Positions 36,805-46,800 of a DNA stretch of 64,000 nt are shown here, one piece after another. How positions within the stretch are numbered: the first letter of the stretch is position 1; every line of letters begins with the position of its first letter. Source of the stretch: Brachionus koreanus (Eukaryota > Rotifera > Eurotatoria > Ploima > Brachionidae); the NCBI GenBank assembly GCA_016987375.1, contig PJRA01000274.1, positions 588,596 to 652,595 on the forward strand, written 5' to 3'. The notes beneath the pieces were generated by a model. It ran no database searches. It was given only the letters and a program-made list of their open reading frames with translations, and was not told where the DNA came from. Position numbers and translations under genes: made by a program.

Positions 36805-37430
36805 AATTATTTCATCTGGCTCAATTTACTTCTTATTTTTATCAGCCATTTTTTCGTTGTTTGGTTTTTTTTTCAACAAAAGAATAAATAGCGTTTTCTA
36901 ATTTCATTATTAATTGTTAGTATTATCTTAAATTAAAAAATAAAAAATTGCATATATTTTATTTAAATTACTAATGTTTTCTCACCTGCCTTAGATCCTG
37001 TTTAAATTTTTATTTCTTAGTTACTAAATTAAAACGTAGAATAAATTTTTTTATATTTTAAAAAACTAAATTATTTATTAAAAACAAGCCAAAAAAATTT
37101 ACTTAAAAAATTAAAAAAAACTGATGAAAAAAATTTATACTTTTTAAAAAAAATTGAATAGAATTTTTTTGAAACAAAAATATATATATGATCCATTGAC
37201 TTTATTGAAATTTTAATTTTAATCAATAGATCTTTCCTAAAATTTGTTAAACGTTGAAATTAGAAAATTTAATTTCAATAAAAAATTAAATTCTCTGTTT
37301 TTGAAAACAAGGTAGAATTTAGTCATTGACTTAGCTCATGATTTAAAAAAATAAATATCATGCTTTTTGTTTCCTATAAATAAAAACAGCTACTTTTTAA
37401 TTTATTAATTTTTCAATTTGATTTTAAAAA
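36805..37430. other. Intergenic DNA between receptor and NOX-B
   Basis: About 630 bp of A+T-rich sequence that must hold the NOX-B promoter. No recognisable motif or repeat seen. Confidence 0.6.
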
Positions 37431-39438
37431 ATGCGTTTCCCGATTTTAAAAAATATAAAATATTTAGGAAATGAATTAATCAGATATTTAATTCCAGTAT
37501 GGTTAAGTAAACCAATTTGACAATGATAAACCATTAAACTTTAAGGTCATTTGGTTATTGGGAAATTTGACAGGATTTGTGGTTGTTTTAGTTAAATATG
37601 AAAGTTCATTAGAAGACTTTTATCTCAGAAAATTAACTCAAGTAATTAGAAATTTAGAAATTTAAAAATTTAAAAATTCAAAATAAAGTCTGGAGTTAGC
37701 TGGGCAAGAGCATCGGCTTTATGTATTGAACTAAATTCAGCTGTTATTTTATTAATGGTTTGTAGAAATTTCGTTTCTTATTTAAGAAATTTGATGGTAA
37801 TTTCATTTTTTTTTAATCAAAACAATAATTTAAAATATTATATTTAGTGCTGTAAACCTAAAGTTGTTAGAATCTTTGACAAACACATAACATTTCATAA
37901 ATATTTAGGCTATTTGATTATATTTTTTTCAAGTATTTAGAAATAAAAATAAAATAGAATTTTAATTTTCTCATTTTAAGTAATCCATACTGTTGCACAC
38001 GTACATAACTTTGAGAGATTAGTTGAAACACGAAATTCAGAATATTTTTCATCTAAAAATGTTTCTAACGAAGAAAATTTATTATCCGGTCTATTTTTGA
38101 CTCTAAGCTTATTGAATAAGCGTCCTAATGGTACATTCATAAATCCTATTGAAAATAAGAATTCTGTGCCAATTTTTGAAACATTCAAGATTCTTGCCGG
38201 AGTAAGTGGAATAATAATGTGCTTGTCTCTCAGTCTACTAGCTTCAACTTCATCAGAAAATATTAGAAAGTCTTTCTACAATCTTTTCTGGTATTCACAC
38301 CAAATTCTAGTAACAGTTTTTTACATATTTCTATTAATACATGGCGCCGAACAAGTAGTTAAGCATCAGACAAATACTAATACCCATAATCCTCAGCAAT
38401 GTTACTTGATTTACTCAGAATGGCCTGTAAAAACTGAAACCAAGCAATGTGATATTCCTGAATTCGAAGGTCATTTTCCTGATAGCTGGATTTGGGTTCT
38501 GCCGTCAATAATTCTTTATCTTCTAGAGCGTTTAATTAGATTTATTCGGAGTCTTAGAAAATTCAAGTTAGCTAGATTTATTAAACATCCTTCAAACGTA
38601 ATTGAATTGCAAATAGATAAAATGAATAGAATTAAATACCGAGCTGGTCAATATGTATTTTTGAACTTCAGTGAAATATCTTTTTTTGAATGGCATCCAT
38701 TTACAATTACATCTGCTCCTGATGATCAATATTTAAGTGTTCATATTAGATGCACTGGAGATTGGACAAGCAAATTGAGCAAGAAACTTGAGGATGATAA
38801 AACGTTTAAATTAAGTATTGACGGTCCTTTTGGTACGTGTGCTGAGGATGTTTTTAAATATGAAACAGTTGTTTTAATTGGAGCTGGAATTGGTAATTTC
38901 AAAAAAAAATTTATAAAATAATCAAAATTAAGAAATGATTCTTTTAGGTATCACTCCATATGCTTCCATTTTAAGGCATATTTGCAATGTTACCATCTCA
39001 AAAAAAAATAAAAAGACAAAAAGATTAAAAAAAGTCTATTTTTTTTGGATTAGCTCTACAATAGATTCTTTTGAATGGTTCGGAAGTTTATTGCAGGATC
39101 TAGAGAATAACATCAAATTAAGCGATTATTCTGATTTACTTGAATATAAGATTTATTTAACAAGAGGTTGGACTCTCAAACAAGCTAAAGAAATTGTGAA
39201 AAATACTACCAGCGAGCATGATCTCTTTACTGGCTTAAGTCAAAAAACTAATTATGGCAGACCAAATTTTGATATGTTTTTTAGAGATCTTGCTGACAAC
39301 AAGAAAATCGATCCAGAAAAAAAAGATTGCGGTGTATTCTTTTGCGGACCACCTCAAATGTCAAGTGATTTGCATTTAATTTGCAATAAGCATACGAATA
39401 ATTCAATTAAATTTATTTATAATAAAGAAAATTTTTGA
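37431..39438 (+). CDS. NADPH oxidase, NOX2-type (copy B)
   Basis: Six exons: 37431-37496, 37546-37641, 37689-37796, 37848-37932, 37981-38892, 38948-39438, giving 585 aa. The first four exons have exactly the same lengths as in copy A (66, 96, 108 and 85 bp), which proves tandem duplication. Copy B has one extra intron, splitting the NADPH motif 'GAGIG|ITPYASIL'. Haem histidines ('TFHKYLG', 'IHTVAH', 'WYSHQ', 'LIHGAE'), the FAD motif 'WHPFTITSAPDD' and the C-terminal 'NKENF' are all present, so the enzyme should be active. It makes superoxide across a membrane as in the NOX2 group. The central part is almost identical in DNA to copy A, while both ends have diverged. It is followed 396 bp later by a peroxiredoxin. 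Confidence 0.95.
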
Positions 39439-39834
39439 TTATTAAATTTTTTATTTTTTGTCTTGTTGATATTTAAGGATAATTTAGGTAAATAAAATTA
39501 AGTGTTAATATAGTTTTATTAATTAATTTATAATCGGTTTTAAATATTTATCTCTTATCGTTAGTTTATGAATTTTTTTCTTTTTTAATTTTTAGCCTTT
39601 TTCACTCTTCTAGAGCATTGTTTCTTTTTGAGCAGAGCCTTTGATCGTTTTTATTAATAAATTGATTTGATATTTTTCAAAATTTCGATGTTCATCTTTA
39701 AACCAAAAAATTAATAACATTAATATTTATTTAAATAAGTTTTGCAACTGAATATAATTTAAATAAAGCAAAATATTAAAAGTAAACGCTTAAATAAAAT
39801 CAATCTAGAAAATTCAAAATTTAATTTTTCAAAA
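39439..39834. other. Short intergenic region before peroxiredoxin
   Basis: About 400 bp of A+T-rich sequence, with the NOX-B 3' UTR and peroxiredoxin promoter presumed. No specific element seen. Confidence 0.55.
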
Positions 39835-40688
39835 ATGTCGTTTATAGCCAGAAGCTTACTGAAAAATTTTAGCCTTACTTCCAGAGTAATTTTGAACCAA
39901 AGTTTAACAAGAAATATTTCACTTTGTATGAAGAAAATTTTTGCTCAGCTTTTTTTGGTGAATTAAATTTTGATTTAAGGCAGCAAATTAAATGCAGCCA
40001 GAGTTCAGCAACCAGCGCCAGACTTTAAAGGAACTGCTGTAGTAAATGGAGACTTTAAAGAAATTCAATTATCAGACTATAAAGGAAAATATTTAGTCCT
40101 ATTTTTCTATCCTCTTGATTTGTAAAATTTTTATTTTTTAAACAAATTAAATATTAATCTTTATTATACTATTAGCACTTTTGTATGTCCGACAGAAATA
40201 ATCGCTTTCAGTGACCGAATGGAAGAGTTTAAAGCCATCAACACTGAAGTTGTTGGTGTTTCAACTGACAGCCAATTTAGCCATTTAGCATGGTAATTTG
40301 ATTTTCATTTCTTTGAGATATTTATTATTTTTCAATCTCAAGGGTCAATTTAGATCGTAAACAAGGTGGCTTAGGTGGACTGAATTATCCACTCTTAAGC
40401 GACTTTAACAAGACGATTTCAAAAGACTATGATGTTCTTGTTGAAAATGCTGGTGTAGCATTAAGAGGGCTCTTTTTAATTGATCCTAGTGGAATTCTAA
40501 GACAGATTACAGTCAATGATCTACCAGTTGGCAGATCTGTCGATGAAACTTTAAGACTGGTGAAAGCCTTTCAGTTTGTTGAAAAATACGGTGAAGTTTG
40601 TCCAGCAAATTGGGACTCGAAGAAAAATCCTGCAACAATCAAACCTAATCCAAAGGAATCACTCGAATATTTTGGAAAACAAAATTAA
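39835..40688 (+). CDS. PRDX3: Typical 2-Cys peroxiredoxin, probable mitochondrial (PRDX3-like)
   Basis: Four exons: 39835-39925, 39980-40121, 40176-40292, 40343-40688, giving 231 aa. The first exon adds an Arg/Ser/Leu-rich, acid-free presequence ([20 protein letters not shown]) typical of mitochondrial import. The catalytic part starts near residue 35, with the peroxidatic Cys in 'FTFVCPTE', the resolving Cys in 'GEVCPANW', and both eukaryotic sensitivity motifs, 'GGLGG' and 'YF' ('ESLEYFGKQ'). It reduces H2O2 using thioredoxin. The last two introns are at the same sites as in the peroxiredoxin at 49391, and the 3' coding ends are nearly identical, so the two genes are paralogues. It lies directly after two NADPH oxidases and before a LEA-like gene. 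Confidence 0.93.
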
Positions 40689-41053
40689 TTTAAGATTTTA
40701 TTAAAACAATTTAGAGTTAGTTAAATAAAACTAAAATCTAAAAATACAAACAAAACATTAAATTTGAAAAAAATTTTAAAATATTTTAAAATTTTAAACT
40801 AATCCTTTTTTTTTTCTAGCAAAAACAAAAATAGACTAAAAATCCTTGGATTATAAAATGCCCATCCTTTACTGTAAAGTTAAATTTAGAATATTCTAAA
40901 TGCTTATAAATATCCCTGAATATCTAAAGCCTTGTTTAAAACTTATTTTTTTCATTATAAAAAAAAAACAATAAAAAATATTTAAACGTTTATACGAAAA
41001 TCGTTTCAAAAATTCTTAGACGACTTCAAAGAACAGTTCTTACTTTTAGAAAA
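40689..41053. other. Intergenic spacer between peroxiredoxin and LEA-like gene
   Basis: 365 bp of A+T-rich DNA holding the promoter and 5' leader of the LEA-like gene. No recognised motif. Confidence 0.5.
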
Positions 41054-42676
41054 ATGTCTCACAAAACTGAGCAACCAATCATTCCTCCTGAGACCAGGGA
41101 ACGAATGAAAGGATCGAAAGAAATGCTAAAAGAAGACCTGTCTAAGACTGGATCTGAAGTTTCGGAAAAAAGTGGTAAAATAGGAGAAAGAGCCACTGAA
41201 TATGCCCAAAGAGGAACTCAAGATGTAAAGGATATAGGAATATCTCTGAAAGAAAAATTATCCGGATATGCTGAGGCTGCCAAAGAAAAATTGGCTGAAA
41301 TGACACATGGAGTTAAGGAAAAAACCGGTGAATATGCTGAGAGTGCAAAAGAAACCGGTCAAGCTGCAAGAGAAAAAGCAGGAGAATACGTTGAAAGTGC
41401 AAAAGAAACAGGTCAAGCTGCAAGAGAAAAAGCAGGAGAATACGTTGAAAGTGCAAAAGAAACCGGTCAAGCTGCGAGAGAAAAGCTAGGTGAAATGGGA
41501 GAAGGTATAAGAGAAAAAGCAGGAGAATATGCTGAGAGTGCAAAAGAAACAGGTCAAGCTGCAAGAGAAAAAGCAGGAGAATATGCTGAGAGTGCAAAAG
41601 AAACCGGTCAAGCTGCAAGAGAAAAGCTAGGTGAAATGGGAGAAGGTATAAGAGAAAAAACTAATGAAACTGTACAAGGTGCCAAAGAAATGGGCCATCA
41701 GGCAAGAGAGAGAGCAGGGGAATATGTGCAGAGTGCCAAAGAAACTGGAGAACAAGCTAAGCAACGATTAAGTGAAATGGCTCAAAGTGCCAAAGAGAAA
41801 ACTAGTGAATATCTCGGTGGTACAAAGGAAAAAGCCCAAGAATTTGGAGAAAATATTAAAGAAGCAGGTGAACAAGGCAAAGAAAAACTAAATATAATGA
41901 GTCAAACTGCTCAGGAAAAAGCAGGCGAATATGCACAGTCAGCTAAAGAATCCGGTCAAGCTGCTAAAGAAAAAATGGGAGAAATGACTGAAAGCGCTAA
42001 AGAAAAAGCTGGCGAATATGCACAGTCAGCTAAAGAATCCGGTCAAGCTGCTAAAGAAAAAATGGGGGAAATGACTGAAAGCGCTAAAGAAAAAGCTGGA
42101 GAGTATACAGAAAGAGCGAAACAAACTGGCGAAGAAACAAGAGAAAAGCTAAGTGACATTCAAGAAAAAACCAGAGAAAAAGCTAGCCAAATTTCATCAA
42201 GTGCTAAAGAGTCGGGTGAGAAAATAAGACAAAAAGGTGAGGAGCTGTACGACGTTGGAACAGAAAAAGGAAGAAAATTGAGAGAAGAAGCTGCAGAAAG
42301 AGCACATCAAGCACAAGAACAATCTAAGGGTATTTTGAGCAGTGCTGCTGAGAGCATTAAACACGCTAAAGACTATGTAGCTGATACAATGAAAAGTGCT
42401 GGAGAAGCTATTACTGGTACTGGAAAATCAGGAATAGAAAAACTTGAACATGCAGGCGAAGCTATTAAAGAAACATTTGTTGGTCCATCAGTAAAAGAGA
42501 CCGAACAGTATCAACCAACTTCTGAAACTAGAGTCAAAACGCCAACAGAAGCTGGAGCTCGCGAAATTGAAGCAAAAACAGAAAAAAAATTCGCCGAAAC
42601 AAAACAACCTATTGAATACGAAAGAAAAGTTACCGAAAAAACTGTCGAAGAATATCCGAAACAAACTCGTTCCTGA
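41054..42676 (+). CDS. LEA group-3-like protein, 540 aa, repeat-rich
   Basis: A single-exon gene. After a 60-residue leader, the protein is a chain of amphipathic units such as 'REKAGEYAESAKETGQAA' (18 residues) and 'REKLGEMGEGI' (11 residues), alternating as 18-mers or 29-mers over about residues 85-380. Both 11 and 18 fit whole turns of a helix. It is dominated by Glu, Lys, Ala and Gly, has no Cys or Trp in the repeats, no signal peptide and no membrane segment. This is the pattern of LEA_4/group-3 LEA proteins, disordered when hydrated and helical when dried, which protect proteins and membranes. Some units are near-identical in DNA (41380-41460, 41510-41600), showing recent internal duplication. 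The C-terminal part (SAAES, HAKDYV, VGPS) is shared with the other two LEA-like genes here. Confidence 0.85.
   Translation: MSHKTEQPIIPPETRERMKGSKEMLKEDLSKTGSEVSEKSGKIGERATEYAQRGTQDVKDIGISLKEKLSGYAEAAKEKLAEMTHGVKEKTGEYAESAKETGQAAREKAGEYVESAKETGQAAREKAGEYVESAKETGQAAREKLGEMGEGIREKAGEYAESAKETGQAAREKAGEYAESAKETGQAAREKLGEMGEGIREKTNETVQGAKEMGHQARERAGEYVQSAKETGEQAKQRLSEMAQSAKEKTSEYLGGTKEKAQEFGENIKEAGEQGKEKLNIMSQTAQEKAGEYAQSAKESGQAAKEKMGEMTESAKEKAGEYAQSAKESGQAAKEKMGEMTESAKEKAGEYTERAKQTGEETREKLSDIQEKTREKASQISSSAKESGEKIRQKGEELYDVGTEKGRKLREEAAERAHQAQEQSKGILSSAAESIKHAKDYVADTMKSAGEAITGTGKSGIEKLEHAGEAIKETFVGPSVKETEQYQPTSETRVKTPTEAGAREIEAKTEKKFAETKQPIEYERKVTEKTVEEYPKQTRS
41370..42110 (+). repeat. Coding tandem repeats of 54 and 87 bp in the LEA-like gene
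   Basis: Units of 54 bp ('agagaaaaagcaggagaata...') occur side by side, and an 87-bp composite unit recurs about 120 bp later with few changes. A second pair of near-identical 87-bp units begins near 41920 and 42007 ('gcaggcgaatatgcacag' and 'gctggcgaatatgcacag'). They create long antisense open frames that are not genes. Confidence 0.8.
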
Positions 42677-43895
42677 GTTAAAATAAATTAATCTATTTAT
42701 TCTTAAATTATTTATTTATTTAATAAAATTAAATTCAACTATTTAAAAAAAATTGAAAAAATAAATTTACGATGCTTAACACCTAGTTTTTAAATTAATT
42801 AATGAAAAAAAGCTCAAGCTAACCTTCGAGTTGCGGGTTCCAAGCTGAGAAAAAAAGAGAGATGTTTCTACGTAATTGTTAAATAAATATGCACATAGAT
42901 CTACGTTTCTGTAACTAAGTCTTGCTAAAAGCAGTTTATGATGAATTTCCTTCGAACCTCTTAGGGAAATATGAATCTAAAATAAACTGTTAATTAAAAA
43001 TAAACTTGTTTAAAAATAATTTTTAAATAAAGAACATTTTTTTTAATTTAGTAGTCTTAAATTAAGTACATAGAAGAAAAGTTTCTTTTTGCTATTATTT
43101 TCAATTTCAGAATGATTTAACAAGATAAAAAAATAGGGAATTTGAAATAAAAGAAGATTTGAAGAATGAATAAAAATTTATTGAATATTTATTATTAATT
43201 TATTTTTATTGAACTATAAAAAAAGCTCTTCATTTTAAAACAAGAAAGCTATTTTTTTCATGTAAGCCCGTATAGTCGAGTGTTTTGTGTATTACAGTAG
43301 TTCAAACATGCAGTTTCTCGAAGGTCTCTCCAGGACAAATAATTAATGTATTTAAATTCAAGATTGTTTTCTTCAAATTTTATAATTTTAATAAAAATTA
43401 AGTGCCAAATTAAATCAAATTAATTAATTGAGTATAAAATTAATTGTCAGTTAATAAAAATATTATTATTTTATCTTTTCTATAGAAGAATGAAAAAATT
43501 TATGAAAAAATGAAAAAAAATATTTTGTTTTATTCAATTAAGTTTATTTGCATTTAAAAAAAAATCTTTTAAACCAAAAAATCTATTTAGAGTTTGTGAA
43601 ATAAATTATAGCTTTCAAATTTTAAAAAATCTAAAATTGAAATTTTTAGAATGCAATTTCAATTAAATAAAAGTTGGTCAGCCAAATACCTTTATTTAAA
43701 TATGCTCTTCTTTGAACATCAATGCGATTAAAAGCTGAGATAGTAAAAAGCCCATCTTATCAACATGTAAATTGGAAAATATAAAATATAATTTAAAATT
43801 GTTTTCTTGGAGGAATTTTGTTTCCATAGAAATAAGAGTAAAAATTAGTTTTTTTAAATCAAATATCTTTTTATTTATGAATTTGAATTGTTAAT
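42677..43895. other. Intergenic region between LEA-like gene and ENO4
   Basis: 1.2 kb of A+T-rich sequence. Two short segments are less AT-rich (42825-42860 and 43260-43330), but neither folds into a convincing tRNA or encodes a conserved peptide. Confidence 0.55.
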
Positions 43896-46800
43896 ATGAA
43901 TATGAACAGTCAGCGAGCCAGTGACATCAACGAGCTTAAAAAACAAGCTATTCAATTTTACACAGAAAATTCGGACATTACCAAGCGAGTAGAGGACGCA
44001 TTGAATAACTTATTTTACGACTCTCCTTATGATGTTTACGGCTATTTGGTAAAATTTATTTTATTTAATTAAGCAAATATTTGATAAGATAAGTATTGAA
44101 AAATTATTTTAGATTAATTTAAATAAATATTTTTTCAAGATAAGATGAAATATTAAAATTTTTTTAACTGACTTTTTTCAGTTAAGAAAAATTTCATATT
44201 ATTATAATGTTTTTTTAGAAGCATTCTGCATTCAGAATATTCAAAATGATTAATTTTTTAGAATTTTTATTAAAAAAATTTATTTTTAATTTTTATTTAG
44301 TCAGAGTTTTTTGCCAAATTTTCAAAACTTCCGTTTTTTACGAAAGTTGTTGCTCAAAAGTCATCGTTTTTCGATTCAAAATGTCAGCCTACATTCAAAT
44401 TGGATTTTTATTGTCAGGTTAAAAACTTTGAAAAGAAATTTTTTTCAATTGAAGCGCCTTGTTTTGCTCATGAGCCGATAAACGAATCAGCAAAAATTCA
44501 AAATATACAAGAAGATGATGAATACCGCATATCCAAATTGAATGAAATAACAAATTTTATTAACACGGAAATTTCTGATTTGACCCGCAATTTCAGCCCG
44601 TACGACCAAGAAGAGCTAGACGAAAAATTAAGAAGTCTTTTTATAAACAAGCATAGACAAATTAACGAGCAATTTGTGGCTAGTTTAACCTTAAAAGCTC
44701 AGTCGAATTCCAGTAATTTTGAATCGGTAGAAGGAAAAAAATCTAAAACACCTACTTCACCAAAGCAAAAGGCGAAAAATAGGAAGCCATCTCAAGCTCC
44801 AGGATCTAACAACACTATTTTTGGCGATGATTTGAGTATTCTTATGCATTCGAGCTTCTTTGCATCGTTCATTGAGCCTTTAATATCAAAATCTGTATGC
44901 ATTTGTTCCTCGCTTATATCAAATAAGCAACCTTTTGAAATAATTTCTGAGTTGAAAAAAAAAACTGTAAATATCTTTAAAATAAAAATTAGTTTTTATT
45001 GCTTAATTTGATTTTTTTTAAAGAAAATTGACAAGTTTTCCATGCCAATACCTATGATTACGTTAATCCAAAATGGTAAAGGGTACAATGGAAAACAAAA
45101 TTTAGTCAAAGAATTTATCATTTTGCCCAAACCCCAATTGTCTGTTCAAGAAGTAATTAGCTATTTTTAGTAAATCATGTCGCTTTTCCATGTATTTAAT
45201 TCAAATTTACACATAATTCACTTTAGGTGCTTAAAATTGCTAAGTGACAAGATTTTTTTAAATATTTTTAATTTTAAAAATATATTTTTCAAGTCAATGG
45301 ATCTGATTAGTCGAGTGAATAGAACAATTAGAGACAATCTTTATCAATCGAAGACACAACCAGGAGTAAATAGAATTAAAAGTTTTAATGAAATTTTTTA
45401 AAAAATTATAAAAGCCTGCTAATCGATGCGTAACTGAGATTGGATCGTATACCACAACCTTAGAGACACCTCATCAAGGACTTGAATTGGTTGAAAATGC
45501 TATTAATTTGCTTGGAAATGAAGCTGCTTCTTATTTGAGTGTTGCGTTGAACATTGCTGCAAGTGAAATATACGACCCTGAAAAAGGAAAATATGAGAGT
45601 GGCGTTGGTGTTTTTAAATCATCTGATGAATTAATCGACCTTTATGCTGATTTAATAGCCAAATTTCCTCGAATTATGATGCTAATTGAACCATTTATTA
45701 ACGGTGTAAGTAAATTTAAATTAATACTAGAGAATTTATCCATGGTAAACGATTAATTCAATTCTTTTTTAAATCTTAGCGTATAATGGAGATTCATAAA
45801 AAATCTCTTTTTGATAAAAGATTGATATGTTATTTATTATGAATGTTTAATTATGTTCTATCACTACATTTTATCTTTTTTTATAATTTACAATTTTAGG
45901 AAAAGTTTTATTAAGATTAAAAATAAATAATTAAATTATTTTCAAAGAGTTTGAAAAATTAAATTATTTTTTTTTTGTTGAAAGATTTTTCTTAATATGT
46001 TTAAAAAATGTTGTGACACTAAGATACTTGGAACTGCGTGACTATGTTCCGTTTGACCCAATCGGATAAACTTATAATTATAATCTTTAAAGCAAATTGA
46101 AGTTTATGGTCTAATTTAAACTATCATTTTTATCATCTCTAAGAGGTCTTAGGATTAACTTCTAAGGAATGTTTTTAAATAAATAAATTTTCAACGTTTA
46201 ACTTTATTTTTTAAGTCTTCAAATATTTTATCCATATATAATTATCGACTACACTTGGCTATATTTTGCTACAAATGAATATTTGTCTTGGCAACAAATT
46301 TTGGTCATATACTTTTCTCTTTTTTTTTAAAATCTTTTATCTCTTTTCTATTTACATCGACTTGAAGGGCGGTTGCTGAAATAAATAAATACATCAATGC
46401 AGTCTAAATAATTATATTATATTATAAACTTAATTGTAACTTTGTAGATCATTTAATTTTTTCACGCTGCAAAGAACTCGCGATTTAACCAATTTAATGG
46501 TGATAATACTATTCTAAGTTCAAATTAAAAAATTTAAATTATAAAGAATTGAATGAACATTAAGATAACGGGTGATGCATAAGTAAATGGACAAAAATTA
46601 AAAGCGAATANNNNNNNNNNNNNNNNNNNNNNNNNNNNNNNNNNNNNNNNNNNNNNNNNNNNNNNNNNNNNNNNNGTTGCTCTGTTGAGGCTTGTCAACC
46701 TCCCTCGTATACTTTTTCACTCAAACAATCCCAAAAATTTTCGATTGCCCGCGCTTGAGGGACATTTGGCGGGTTGATATCTTTGGTCACATAATTTACA

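Noticed and set aside
41258..41618. Antisense open frames rich in Phe, Leu and Cys opposite the LEA-like gene
   Set aside because: They are by-products of the Lys/Glu/Ala-rich sense repeats, which contain no stop codons in reverse; the same happens opposite the genes at 53869 and 57479.
42820..42870. tRNA-like T-arm word in 'gcgggttccaagctg'
   Set aside because: No acceptor stem, D-arm or anticodon arm could be placed around it.
45226..45293. Mini-exon (VLKIA) between ENO4 exons 3 and 4
   Set aside because: Direct splicing 45152 to 45294 is in phase and aligns with human ENO4; the mini-exon would break the frame.
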